From contig JAJNNQ010000029.1 of assembly GCA_027886175.1 (NCBI GenBank), positions 6,194,501 to 6,258,500 on the forward strand: 64,000 nt of DNA, given 5' to 3'. Every line of letters begins with the position of its first letter. Position 1 is the first letter of the stretch. A model generated the notes under the pieces. It was not told the origin of the DNA, did no database searches, and saw only the letters and a list, made by a program, of their open reading frames with translations. Source of the DNA: Phylloscopus collybita. Taxonomy: Eukaryota; Chordata; Aves; Passeriformes; Phylloscopidae. A program made the position numbers and the translations under genes. This document shows positions 42,094 to 53,757 of this stretch, in pieces.

Positions 42094-45000
42094 AGGAAAG
42101 CAGCCTTGACATTATGAAGAAGTAACTAGGAATGAAAAATTGAGTATATCTATAGAACAAGATTTAGGGCACAGAAAGTAAAATGAAACTTGTAACTGAG
42201 AGAGTAACATAAATGCTACCCTGTGAGCTTGAAACCATCATCCTCTAAGCGAAAAAAAACCCAAACAACCTAACATCTATTCAGTATAGTAATCCCTGGA
42301 GTTTCATTTTAGTAATTTTACTTACTGTATTTCTTTTATACAGGTCATAATACTGACTGAAATTTCCCAACCCTCCTCTGTCTTGCTAAGATGTAGGGGG
42401 GTTTAGAAACTGCTTCTGTAATACAGTGTTTTCCAAATATTGGTTCAGGGAATAAGACGGCTGTGAATGCCTATGTTTGCTGAAATAAATAATCTTACAC
42501 TGTCCTTGTGAATACTTTTGTTGTTTATTCCATTCCCTTCTTTTAAAAAAATAAAGTTGAGTGGGATGATTTGAGTACCCCCTTATGTACCATTAAAGGT
42601 TTTGAGTATCACATTCTTGCCTTTATCTTTTGTTTATTTTCAGCTCTTCCTCTAAACAATACAGTTATTTTCTTAGCCAAAAACTATTGCCAATTTCTTC
42701 ATTTTGAAAAAAATCAATTACATTATTAAATCAAAACAAAAAGCCCTTACACCCAGGAGCAATGCATAAATCAAAATATCAGTAGGTATCTTTACTACTT
42801 TTTTTACAGCTACTGCTTAATATAACACACTGAATATCCTGTCTATGAATATAAGTGTGATGTAGTGAATGATTCCGCTTCATCCATGCCCTTGTGTGCA
42901 TATACACTAAATATCAAGGTTATGACAGATTTGCTTGGACATTAAAATTCATAATTTTCTTTCAGTGTACATTATTTATCAGGCCAGCAAATTGAAAATT
43001 GTAGTACAAGAAATGTATTAATTGGTTCATTAGAAAAGCAATTCCTTTAGAAGAGTGTATTATTTCTATATCACTATCTAACTAGATAATTGGTTATTTG
43101 TTGTTGTACTGATTAATTACAGAAATTCAGTTACAGTATCTGCTTCCCCTCTACCAATAAAAAGGGGCTTGCTGTTTGTAACTAAGGCAAATTGAAAATC
43201 TGTTTTCTTTTCAAAAATCATGTTATCTTTTCCACAGAAAATCTATTTATGCTGTTGAAAATATAATTTCTTCTGTTCTCAGATGCTGTAGTCTTCTGTG
43301 TCCTTAGGTTCCCCCTTTTCCTAGCGCTCAAAATTCCTGACTGGGTTTCATTGTGGGGATGCTAGAGAGAATTCAGCTACTCTGAATACAAGTAATGCAT
43401 CACAAGAGAACACGGGCTAACTGGGCAGATTGGTCTACAAGAAAAATATGGACATGAAATCTTCAAAGTAGAAGACTCATATAATATGATTATGAAATAT
43501 ATTTTTAAAACTTTATTTTTGTCCCTTGAAAATTTATCTCCATCTTGCCCCTTTCTTCATAATATTTTGAGTAATTTTAAATGGGAAACCTAAGTCCTCT
43601 TTTGAAGCCTGAAGTTGCCATCCAACAATTCAAAAATAGGTCTCAAAATGTTTTTCATTGTGAGTGCTGTACCCAAGATATGCAAATTACAATTTATTCT
43701 CATTCCAGTTCCTTTTAAACCATATCATGTAAGCTGAAATAGCATGAATCCACTTTAAGTGTTGAAAAATATTTAGAGAGGATAAACAACAGAAAACTTA
43801 TGGTGTGTCACACCAATCCCTTTGCCAACACTGACAGATGTTTAGTTGTCACTGAGACAGAAGATGCAGTGATGAGGCACACACAGGTGTAAGCAGTGTT
43901 AATGCTATAGTCCTGAGATGCCTTCTGAGTAGTCTTAAAACATGCCAGACATACAGAGATTCAGAGGCACTTAAACATTGTCCTCTATTCCTATTATGCA
44001 TTTGCTTCCTTCTGCAAGTAACCAAGAAATTCAGGTTTGGATATATAGCTCTGCTTCACAGATTTCTCTTTCTTGAAAGATGTAGTGGGAATTTTGTTTA
44101 TTCAAGCCACAGACTTCTCCCATGGATGTTTAAAAATAAATATTTTTTAAAACTTTTGGCTCCTTAAAACTAGGAGTTTTCTATTTTTGCCACCTGGTTT
44201 CTAAACGGGCGTAAACCACCTTTGTTTCATTCTATCAAAAGGATGTTTGAACATGTTTTTTCTTTTTTTCTGTCTGCTGCTTATCCTGCTTTTTATCAAT
44301 GTTAGAGACTGTAGGATTAGTAAAAAAAGCTTCAGTCTTCTTTAATGAAGAAAGATATGGTACAGCACAGCAGCATAGAGTAGCTGGCTAAGAGCCAGCT
44401 TGTTTTTAATCATCTGCTAAAGAAATACATTGCAGTTTTAGATGGTTACTGACATTTTCATATGGAAGCATGTTTTGATTACAGTCTTTCTTTGCTTTTC
44501 AAGTATAAATTGGGAAGGTTTCAAGTGGTTTCAGCAGCAGGATCTGGTTTGAATAGAGTCTCAAAATATGGCACTGGAGTGTGCTAGAACAGAAAAAGCA
44601 CTCCAGGTAAAAAATCAACTGAGAATACATTTTAGAAGGCCAGCCTGTGGACGTGAAGTCTTGCAAGGTGCCTTGTGCCTTGCCCTTACTCTTTTGCAGC
44701 ACCAAGGGTTTAAGTTCCATAGCATGGACACCCTATTCTTTGGACCCATGTCTCCAAGTTGTTTCTGAAGTTGTGCTGGCAGGCAGGGAGAGATCATTCT
44801 GACTCAGGATGTTACTGATCCTTGTTTAAGTAATCAGGAATGGCTTTCCTGAGAAGCCTCTTGCAGGCGTTTTAACCACACTGTCTCTCACTTTTATTTG
44901 TCTGCTTAATGACAGGTTGCTGCTTACCATCTTCTGTATTGTGCTTGAGATTCATATCTAAAATGTTATGTAAAAGCTAGGTAGCACTAATCTATAGTGG

Positions 45001-45390
45001 CAGCTTGTTAAAATGTGGTTTCAGTGATGCACTTGTAACCACTCTAACATAAGATAAATGTGACAAGTGCTAATTCCAAACACCCACAATACTGAAACTG
45101 AGAACAGCTTAGCTAAAGCACTTTGCATTTCCTAAGGACATCCAAGGTCTATGGTTACATCTCAGCCTGAGCATCTCTGGTTGCTTTTACCTGAAAAATG
45201 AAAACTTTACATTAAAGATTCAAGATTAAATGATAAAAGCTTGTTTTAAAAGAGGTTAGGGCAGAAATACTATGCATATGTTTGAAATCTGCAAACATTT
45301 CTTATTCTCGACAAAATGAAGGAAATAATAGGGTAAGAATAAGTTGATCTCCCCATGGAAAAAGAAATAAGCTAATACCCAAGCACCAAT

Positions 45391-45462
45391 ACCTATTAGC
45401 ACCTATTAGCATTAGCACAACTTTATTTGTGAGCGCCCATTTTAATGAGAGCGCCCATTTTT
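45391..45462. repeat. Cluster of short tandem duplications
   Basis: acctattagc is repeated back to back at 45391-45410 with a third partial copy, and gagcgcccatttt occurs at 45431 and again at 45449, an 18-base period. This suggests local replication slippage. Confidence 0.8.
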
Positions 45463-46317
45463 CCTGATGAGTCTGTGTCATGGACACAAGAGATCCTAAT
45501 GTGAAGAAGAAGCCGATCTGAAGGAGGAAAACTGTTCTTCAGATAACATGTTATCAGAATGATGTCCTTCTTTTGGTTTGAATGGGAAGTTCTGTACACA
45601 ATAGTGCTGAAAGCTGGCCACCATCAGTGCCCAGTGAAAGCAATGACAATTGCAGGGATTTGGAAATATTCATTTAAAAATGAGAGAAAGAAAAAGCGAA
45701 GCTGCATCATCTTCAAATGATTTTGCCTATGGGATTTCTGTGTGGAGGATGTTAAAATAATGAAAAGCCTGATGTCAAATTAGAAGAAAGTGCAAGATGT
45801 CAACTAGGTCCCGAGGAATCACTGAATAAACAAGTACCTTGTTAGTACTAGCGATTCCAAGAAGGTGAAAGGCCCTTGTATGACAGTAAAAAGTGCTTGG
45901 GGTGGTGGTAATATTGTGCAGCTGCAGAAAAAGCACAGGATGGTGAAAAAAACTTATAATGGGGACATGTATGTTTTACCATGTGGTGCTCGTTTGGAAC
46001 AGTGGAGTGCTGCAGAATGAGGGATTCCTTTCCCATCATAAATCTCATACTCCCAGCAAGAACAATATAAGAATCTTTACTAAAACGACAGTGATTATGG
46101 TATCTTTTCCCTTGTTCTTTGTGTTTTATTCTATTGTGAGGTATTTTTCCAGAAACCATTATTCTCTGTAGATATTTAGACAGAAAAAGTTTCTGGGTTC
46201 CAGATCACAAACAATTAAAAGTTGTCTATGTAGACAATAACTACAAAGAAGCAGAGAGAGAGATAATGAACCTTTAACCTATTTGCCAAAATTTCACTTA
46301 GCCTTGAAATAGATTAT

Positions 46318-46372
46318 TTATCTCTCTCTCTCTTTTCTTTCTATCTTTTCCTCTTTTCTTTTTTTTACCCTC
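46318..46372. repeat. Polypyrimidine tract with (CT)n
   Basis: A short CT microsatellite followed by C/T-only sequence, broken only by rare A. No associated exon was found downstream. Confidence 0.75.
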
Positions 46373-46765
46373 TAGCTCTTAACCCTTGAAATTATCCTAA
46401 AAATGGTGGGGTTTTTTTAATAGAGAAAATTTTTCTCTTTTCCTTTGGTTTTTTTTTCCTCTGAAGTATGTGGTGCAGTTATTCTCTATACTTGGAGTAA
46501 TTTTCCCTGACACTCCAGCTACATCTTCCTTTGGTTTTTATTCCTTTGTGTGAGATATGGTTTCCTTATTGAAGTTATAATGAGCTTATCTTCATGAATC
46601 ACTAGAGATCAGCCAGGCTCAACTCTCCGCATTAAAGTTCACCCAAGAGTGACACTATTCACTATAACTCAACATTTAGATTAAATATCTCCTTATTATA
46701 CAAACCAAGTGCAATACTAAGTATGTAAAAATGACAGATTTACTAGTATAATTTACTTATTATTA

Positions 46766-47266
46766 TCATAGAATCCTAGAATATCTTAGGTTGGAAGGGG
46801 CCTTAAAGACCATCTAGTTCCAACCACCCTTTCGTGGGTACAGACACCTTCCACCAGACCAGCTTGTTCAAAGCTCCATCCAGCCTACACTTCCAGGGAT
46901 GGGACATCCACAGCTTCTTTGGGCAATTTGTTCCAGTGCGTCACTACCCTTACAGTAAAAAATTTGTTCCTAATATCTGATTTAAACCTACTCACTTTCA
47001 GTGTGAAACCATTCCTCTTTGTCCTGTTTACTATATGCTCCTGCAAAAAGCCCCTGTCCAGCTTCCTTGGCACTGGAAGGCCACAATTAAATCACACTAA
47101 AGTCTTCTTTTCTCCAGGCTGAACAATCCCAATTGTCTCAGCCTTTACTCATATGAGAGCTCTATACCTCTGCACTCATTCCAATAGATCCATGTCATTC
47201 CTTTGCTGGGGATCCCAGAGCTGGATGCAGCACTTCAGGTGGTGGGCAGTGTGACTGTAAGGTCGG
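46766..47266 (-). mobile_element. CR1 LINE fragment, cut by a solo LTR
   Basis: The minus strand reads the CR1 3' end at 46766-46800 (reverse of 'tcatagaatc...ggttggaaggggcc') and the ORF2 C-terminus, including RNKFFTVRVVTHWNKLPKE, which is typical of CR1. It carries more than one frame break. The recognisable CR1 sequence fades shortly before 47266, where an LTR begins. Confidence 0.88.
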
Positions 47267-47866
47267 TGTTATAGATGGGTGGTGTGGTGATTGACTCTCA
47301 CAAATGAGGAATGGACATTACGTGTGTTAAAAGAAGCTTTACTGAGGTTTAAAGATTTTTTGGTGTGTGACTGTATTGTAGGTTGCTTTTGGACCCCTTT
47401 TTGCCCTTCCTTTAATCCTCCCTTCTCCCCACTGTATTGTTGCCACCAGACAACCCTGGTCATCAGGATTGTCAGACACACGTAGGGAGGGCATGTATAT
47501 GTGCCCCTCCCAAGGACAGCCGGGAATAGGGGAAGCTTGTCACTGGGGGGACTTGGCATGACAACACCTCACTTCCAATCAAGTTACAAGGTGTCCACCA
47601 ATGGACTGCAAAGAAGAGCCAACTGGCAGACTTTGAGATGGGCCAGGGATATATAAGGAAAATGTATGACTGTTTGTAAATACGTATTTGGCTGATGTAA
47701 CACCAGGGGTATTAAAGGCGGAGCCGCCATTTTGTGGATGAGCCTCTGGCAGTCAGCCATGCTCCCAGCACTGTCCCATTTTCTTTGTGAATTCTTTATT
47801 AGTTCTCAATAAAACTTTTATAACTCATTCCCACTTGGGGTCTGAGTCATTTACAACAATATAACA
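47267..47866 (+). mobile_element. Solo LTR of an endogenous retrovirus
   Basis: A 600-base unit with 7-base terminal inverted repeats TGTTATA...TATAACA. The flanking 5-base sequences, GTCGG (47262-47266) and GTCAG (47867-47871), look like a target-site duplication differing by one CpG-type transition. Inside are a TATA-like tatataa at 47650-47656, AATAAA at 47808-47813, and a short U5-like end, in that order, which sets the + orientation. There is no primer-binding site, internal region or second LTR next to it, so recombination between two LTRs is the likely origin. A 5-base duplication suits ERV1- or ERVL-type elements; the family is not identified. No coding capacity. Confidence 0.82.
47717..47734 (+). 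promoter_or_regulatory. YY1-like motif within an inverted repeat in the solo LTR
   Basis: GCCGCCATTTTG at 47723-47734 matches the reverse of the YY1 consensus (CAAnATGGCGGC). It overlaps ggcggagccgcc (47717-47728), a perfect 5-base inverted repeat. It lies about 70 bases after the TATA-like box, where a start-proximal YY1 site would be expected in an LTR. Occupancy is not known. Confidence 0.55.
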
Positions 47867-49389
47867 GTCAGGTAGTGAAAGCTAATCTGACTGCATCCCT
47901 ATTTGCTGACAAAAAGTTATTTAACAGTAGTCCTTGAATTTCTGTGTGTGATATGCCTGTCTGTGAGGGAAAGTGATATAGCTGTAAATCCATGGCCAAC
48001 ACAGTTTCTAAGTGAGGGAGAGGGAGGGAAGCTCTGGGGCAGTTCCTCAGGCTGCATGGAGAGAGGACTAATGAGTCATGTCTAGGCAAGGATGAAATGT
48101 GTGTATTTCCCTCCTCAAACATGGATTTATTTTTATTTTTTGGGTCTTTGCAACAATCTTGATCTCTCTCCTTTTGGCACGGCTTGTACCTCTGAGTAAT
48201 GCCCATCACAGACATATGAGCATAAACACCAAAATTATCTTATGACTAAATCTAGTTAGACCTGAATCTTCTCATCTCCCCACTCATGTCCACCACTGTA
48301 TGTAAATCAGCTTAGCGCCAGCTGGCAGCTGTCTTGTCCCATCTTGGATGCACAATGGACAGCAGCAGCGGAGCAGCATAATGCTTTTCTTTTGCAGAAA
48401 ATAAACTGGGACCAGAGTATGTAACTGGGTATCTCTGCCTGATAGCAAGGCGACCCCATGCATGAGGTGACTGCTGCCAAAAATGCCCCTTCTCAAGGTT
48501 AGTGTACTGATTGCATCAGATTTTTGTGAGCAGCTGTGGAAAGCCTTTAGGAAGAGGGCCCTTTTTTTCCCAAGGGGGAATCAGCAGTACAGACAGATGA
48601 GCTAAATATTTCTTTCTCCTGAGAGCTGAGCTGTGCAAATCATCTGCAACGACCCTTGGTTGTGATGGTGCTGCTGGCAGACCCAATGCTGGCTGCCTGA
48701 GCTGCAGCTGTTGCTGCTGGCCTTCCTTGAGCCAACTTGCCAAACCTGCCTCTGCATTTGCACTCAGAATGACAGGTCAACAGATCTCAGCTCCCCCTTG
48801 CATCAGGCTCCTAACCATGTCTTAGCTGCCTTCACCATTCAGGCAGAATTTAGAAGGAAGTAAAGAATATGGCAATGGTGTGGTCTGACCACTATGTTAA
48901 AATTCTTATCTTGAGAACACCAAATGGGTCAATGGGCGAACACAGAAGAGTGAATTGCACAGAAAATATTCTTCCATAGTGCTCCTTTTCTTATGATAAT
49001 GATTTCTCCACCTCAGACATAAGACAGTAAACCTGGTCCAAAAGTCAAAATTCTAGCTTTCTGAAACACAAAGTAGAAATTCCAAACCATCCTACAGAAA
49101 CTTTCCTACAGAAAGGAAAAGTAAATATCTTCAGGCTGGGGGTTAGGTGCTTTTTTATTTTTTTCCCCTCAGGGAATTTTTCTTCCCATTTGTTGCCCTG
49201 GATATGGTGAACGGACAGTATTAAGAGACAAAAAACATGGCAGGGCATCTTCAAATTTCACTGAGACAGTCCTGAGGAGGGAGGGGAGGAAGGGGTATAG
49301 TTGCAGTAGTCTCTTAGCTGGGGAGTGAATTCTCTGGCTGGAGGATTTCTCTTGGGAAGTGCAGCAATACAACAAGATGTTGGGATCTA
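47867..49389. other. Intergenic, no feature recognised
   Basis: Follows the solo LTR. It may contain the rest of the interrupted CR1 or unclassified old repeats, but I cannot identify any. Open frames on both strands lack recognisable domains. Confidence 0.5.
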
Positions 49390-50539
49390 ACTGAGACTTG
49401 GTTGGGGATCAGGGGTTGGGCTCAGCCCTTTCTTGTCTCCACAATCAGAGGGGAGAGCAGCCATGTGTGGTGTGGGGAGTGGGTGCCTGTCCTTCCCTTG
49501 ACAGGGCTGAGTTGTGGTTTGATCCTGTCTATTTCTTTATTCTGTTTCTACTGGCTGCCGACATCAACTGCTGCTTGACTGGACCTGCCTGCCCTCACCA
49601 GTGCTGCCAGTTGCCAGTGACCTAAGATCCATTGCTGCCCAATTGGACCTGCCTGCCTCTGCTGATTCCTGCCACTGCTCTGGGGTCTTTTGCTACACTT
49701 AGCTTGACTTCCCCCCACATCTGGCCCCCACGATTTCCTGCCAAGTGTTGGAGTGCAAGTCCTGTGGGTTCCCCAGGGGAAGGTACAGGGGTTGAATTGA
49801 AACCTTTAGAAAAATTAAAATATATTAAGCCATGTAAATATGAAATAGAAGTTTAGACTTTAATTTTAAGCAAATAGATTCTAAGTGCCTTATGAATCAG
49901 TCAGCTAGTACAAAACACAGAGCTGTTAGGCCTGGTAGCTCAGCTTTAGACATAACAAAAACATTTTAGAACATCATTCACAGTACTAGATAGAGTAGGT
50001 AGAATTTTTACGTGAATAAGCTAGAAATTTTTACTTTAATAGATATAGAATCTCTTACGTTAATAGATATGCTACATACATATGTTTTTGTGTAAAGACT
50101 AATACCAATTTTTGTAGTTTTTTGTAGTTTTATGCACTTTCAAAGTTAGGTTTAGATTGATGTAGAGGAATTGTTTTAGAAGTGTGTTCTTAGTTAAATT
50201 GGACAACCTATAGATAAGGATATGAATATGCATTTAGAGTTTATGGATAAAAATCCCCTGTTTCAGAGGCAATGGTATTGATTCACTTGATTCTCGATTG
50301 GTCGGTCCACCCTCCTGCCATCTACAATATGAAAGAATGAGGCACTGCCAGGGAATCCTGCCAGGGAACAGTTGCCAGGACTTTTTCAGGTATTATATTG
50401 CTTGGAGGGTGCTTCTGCTGCTTCTACTACCGTTGCTGGGTGGGGAGTGTTGATGCTGCCTCGGTTGCTGCCACTATGGCAGTACCCTTTGCTGCTTTAG
50501 CCGCTGCTGTGGGGAATGCTTCTCAGTACTGAGCACCTG

Positions 50540-50740
50540 TCTTTTCCTGCGGCCAGGACCCTTTTCCCAATCTACTTTTTCCTGCTGCTGAGACCCTTTT
50601 CCCAGCCTGCCTTCCCCTGTGATCGGAACCCCTTGTCAATCAGCTTTCTCCCCTGGGCCAGGTTTCCCTGTCACTCTGTTATTCCCCGTGGCTGGGATTC
50701 TCTGTTAAGTTGCTTCTCGCGTTACTGGGACTTTAAGCAT
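50540..50740. repeat. Degenerate minisatellite, about 35-base unit, about 6 copies
   Basis: A cctg-centred unit (type 'ttcctgc..ccaggacccttttccca') recurs with its cctg at about 50546, 50581, 50616, 50652 and a ccgtg variant at about 50687, then a weaker copy near 50718. Spacing is about 31 to 36 bases and copies differ by many substitutions. It lies inside the ERV-like block. Confidence 0.6.
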
Positions 50741-51078
50741 TGTAACTTCTAGTAAGACCTCATTGTTAGTTTATATAACACCTTTGCAATAATTAGAAAA
50801 TGCTCTTGGCCTTTTAAGATCTTAAACCCATGATCAGCTCGACAGCCGAGGAAGTGCTGCACTGAGGCTTTCATTACACTTTAGTTCAACAACCCCCACC
50901 ACCAGGGGTCAATCCAGCCGCTGTTCCTGCTGCTGTGCTGGGATTATTGCAACACTTTGATTTGCTGCCCCCGGGTCTGTTCCCCTGTGCTGTTTCAGGC
51001 ACTGAGACCAGCTGCTTCCTGTGAGTTTCACAAGGGAACCCATCTCCGCTCACCTCAGCTGCCATTACTGCTGTGCCA

Positions 51079-51155
51079 CAGCGCCCCCTGCAGGCGCGGG
51101 GGAATCACCACACCCGCCCTGCCTGCCGGGAGCCACCAGCGCCCCCTGCCGGCTG
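51079..51155 (-). promoter_or_regulatory. Pair of CTCF-like motifs in a CpG-rich core
   Basis: The 13-mer CAGCGCCCCCTGC occurs at 51079-51091 and 51137-51149, each extended by AGGC or CGGC. This is close to the reverse complement of the CTCF core (consensus CCAnnAGGGGGCGC), so both motifs point to the minus strand. A weaker forward CCACCAGGGG lies at 50899-50908. Motif matching was done by eye. Confidence 0.5.
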
Positions 51156-51440
51156 CCACCGGAACCGCCCCGACGGGGAAAGCGCTTAAAGAGCGGGAAG
51201 AGACTTCCTTGGGTTTTCTGTGCTTCTGTTGTGTTGGCATTGCCGTCGTTTGTTCCCCTGGTTATACACAGGTACACTAGTAAAGAACTGGTATTCCTTT
51301 TCCCATAGCTTTGCCTGAAAGGCCCTTATTCCAAAGTTTAATGGTTTGGAGGGAACAGGGTCCTATTCTCCATTCCAGGAAGGAAGGTTTTGCTCAGTAG
51401 ATTCAGTGAGAATTCAGGGGGCCTTAAGGCTGAGAGTTCC

Positions 51441-52159
51441 ATTTTCCAGTCCTTTGGGTGGGTATTGAGAAGTGTTCAGAAATGGCCATCAGTTTTATTA
51501 AGTGGCAAGAAAACTTTTAGGTCTTTTGGTGGTTTATGAAGCAGAAAATTATTCAGGAATTTTCTGAACTAAACCTTTCATACAGTCTTCATTCAGAAAT
51601 GGTCCCATACAGTGCAGATATTCATGAAAAATAATGTGCATGAATGTGAGGAATACTAGACATAAAGATATATGGCCTTACATTTTTTTAGAGAAGATTT
51701 AGGCCTATCCCTGATATGCAAATTCTGAGCAGGATTAGAATTAGAATTAAAATTAATTACACTTATTTTAAGTGGTGATAATGCACCCTTAGGGACGGAA
51801 ATGTCAGAGAATTAAACCTCACTTCTTATCTGAGCTTTGTTTGCTATCTTTATTTATGCTTCTTCACTTCAATTGAACCCATGTGGTGAGGTGTAGCCTT
51901 CGTGTTTGGTTGTAGCACAGGGTGACAGGATGCCGTGTAGAAATACCATGCCAATACCATGTCAGCTACTAGAGATGGGGTAAAGACTAAGGCTTGTAAT
52001 GCTTTCTTTGCCTCAGTCTGTAATAGTTAGGGTACCCAGCCCCCCCAAGCTGGAAGACAGGGATGGGGAACAAAAGGCCCCATAGTCCAGGAGAAAAGGG
52101 TCAGCAACCTGCTTGCCCACTATACGCTCCCAAATCTATGGGGCCAGAATAGATAAGCA
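51441..52159. other. Intergenic, no feature recognised
   Basis: AT-rich sequence between the ERV-like block and a CR1 copy. Nothing supported. Confidence 0.55.
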
Positions 52160-53322
52160 TGAGGGTACTAAGGGAGTTGGTGAAAACACTCATCAAGTCA
52201 TGCTCATAATGGATGTGTCTATTATGGACTTCAGTAAATCTTCGACACAGTTTCCCACAGCACTTTCCTGGAGAAACTGGCTGCTCATGGTTTAGACCAG
52301 TGCACACTTCACTGAGTTAAAAACTCCCTGGGCCAGAGAGGGTTGATCAATGGTGCCGCACCCTGTTGGTGGCCAGTCACCAGTGGGGTTTCCAAGAGCT
52401 CAGTGTTGGGGCCAATTCTATTTAATATTTTTGTCAACAACCTGGATAAGACCCCCTTCAGTCAGCTTGCAAATGACATTAAGTTGGGTGGGAGTGTTGA
52501 TCTGCTATAGTGTAGGAAGGTCCTGCAAAGGGATCTGGACTGAGGATGAGAACAACAGTAAGAGGTTCAACAAGGCAAGTGTGGGGTCCTGCACTTGAGT
52601 CACAACAGCCCCAGGCAGACCTACAGACTTGGGGCAGAGTGGCTGAAAATCTGCCAGGGGAAAAGGACCTGGGGGGTGCTCGTTGACAGCAGCTGAACAT
52701 GATCAAGTGTGTGTTGTCTTCAAGTGCCCAAAAATGTCAGTAGTATCCTGGTTTGTATTAAGAATTATGTAGTTAAAATGACTAGGGAAGGGATTGCCAT
52801 TCTGTACTTAGTGCTAGTGTGGCCACACCTTGAATCCTGTGTCCAGTTTAGAGCCTCTCATGACCAGAAAGACATTGAGGTGGTGAAGTGTGTTCAGAGC
52901 AGAACAGCTGAGTTGATGAAGGGTCTGGAGCACAATTCCTATGAGGAATGACTGAGGGAGTTGGTATTGTTTAGTGTGGAGAAAAGAGACTGACATGAGA
53001 GCTTATCACTCTCTAAAACTACCTGAAAGGAGGATGTAATGAGGTGGTGGCTGGTCTCTACTCCCATGTAGGAAGCAACTAGATGAAAGATAATGGAGCC
53101 AAGTTGCTCCAGGGAAGTTTTAAACTGGACATCAGGAAAAATTCCTTCACGAAAAGGGTTGTCAAGCAATACAACAAGCTACTGAGGTAAGTGGCTGAGG
53201 TATTGAAAAGACTTGACATGGTTCTTAGGGGCATGGTTTAGTGGTCGATTTGGTAATGCTGGCATAATAGTTGAACATGACAATCTTAAAGGTTTTTCTA
53301 ACCTGGATAATTCTGTGTTTTA
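52160..53322 (+). mobile_element. CR1 LINE, 3' half, plus strand
   Basis: Reading + , the stretch follows CR1 ORF2 from the reverse-transcriptase middle (a 'gacttcagtaaatcttcgacacag' block, and the GVPQG-type region with a degraded 'aatatttttgtcaac...ctggataag' step) to the C-terminus (WPHLESCVQFRASHDQKDIE) and the tail 'gtttttctaacctggataattctgtg'. Many stops and indels are present, so it is dead and fairly old. 5' truncation at about 52160 is approximate. Confidence 0.85.
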
Positions 53323-53558
53323 TATATGTACTGGTGGATATTTTTGAGCAACACAAGAAGGGGCTTGGAAGCATTGCTGAATCATCTGAAGCACCAAGAA
53401 TGAAATATAACATTGAAATTATATTTACATGTTGCTGAGGGCATTCTGAGAAAAGACAATATTTATAGGTAGTTGATCATACAACCATGAAAGCTAGAGA
53501 TAGAAAAAGTAATAAGAATATTCCTACTGTGATAGAATTACCTTTTTCCTTTGGCAGA
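53323..53558. other. Spacer between two CR1 tails
   Basis: 236 bases of AT-rich DNA between the 3' ends of two oppositely oriented CR1 copies. No feature seen. Confidence 0.7.
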
Positions 53559-53757
53559 TCACAGAATCACAGAATTTCTAGGTTGGAAGAGACCTCCAAG
53601 ATGATCAAGTCCAACCCATGCTCTAACACCTCAACTAGACCATGGCACCAAGTGCCACATCCAGTCTTTTTTTAAACACATCCAGGAATGGTGACTCCAC
53701 CACCTCCCTGGGTAGGCCATTCCAGTACTTTATCACTCTTTCTGTGAAAAACTTTAG

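Larger units (their letters stand above)
29756..46765. other. Intergenic, 17 kb, no gene recognised
   Basis: No host exon recognised. It contains low-complexity tracts (separate entries), a GC-richer block at about 32350-32800, a (TG)n run at about 37266-37280, an 11-base tandem duplication at about 37912-37936, an A30 run, and short duplications near 45390-45462. Several 130-145 codon open frames (for example 31010-31420 + and 40872-41306 -) show no domain I know and are treated as chance. Confidence 0.55.
49390..51440 (+). mobile_element. Probable degraded ERV/LTR-derived block (limits uncertain)
   Basis: The end of this block (about 51270-51420) reads like the downstream part of LTRs common in songbird genomes: a 'taaagaactggtattcc' step, a 'ctttgcctgaaaggccc' step, then 'ggagggaacaggg'. 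This match is from memory. Before it lies a CpG-rich core (about 51066-51200), a T-rich, CpG-poor stretch, and a degenerate 35-base tandem array (about 50540-50740). Composition shifts strongly from the AT-rich flanks. I find no gag, pol or env frame and no clear terminal repeats. It could also be several nested remnants. Confidence 0.45.

Noticed and set aside
48516..48743. Glutamine/leucine-rich minus-strand open frame resembling a Q-rich domain
   Set aside because: The Q run is very short and comes from a small CAG/CTG cluster; nothing else supports a gene.
50957..51308. Open frames of 95-107 codons in two frames
   Set aside because: They overlap the CpG-rich ERV-like core, where stop codons are rare; no retroviral or host domain is visible.
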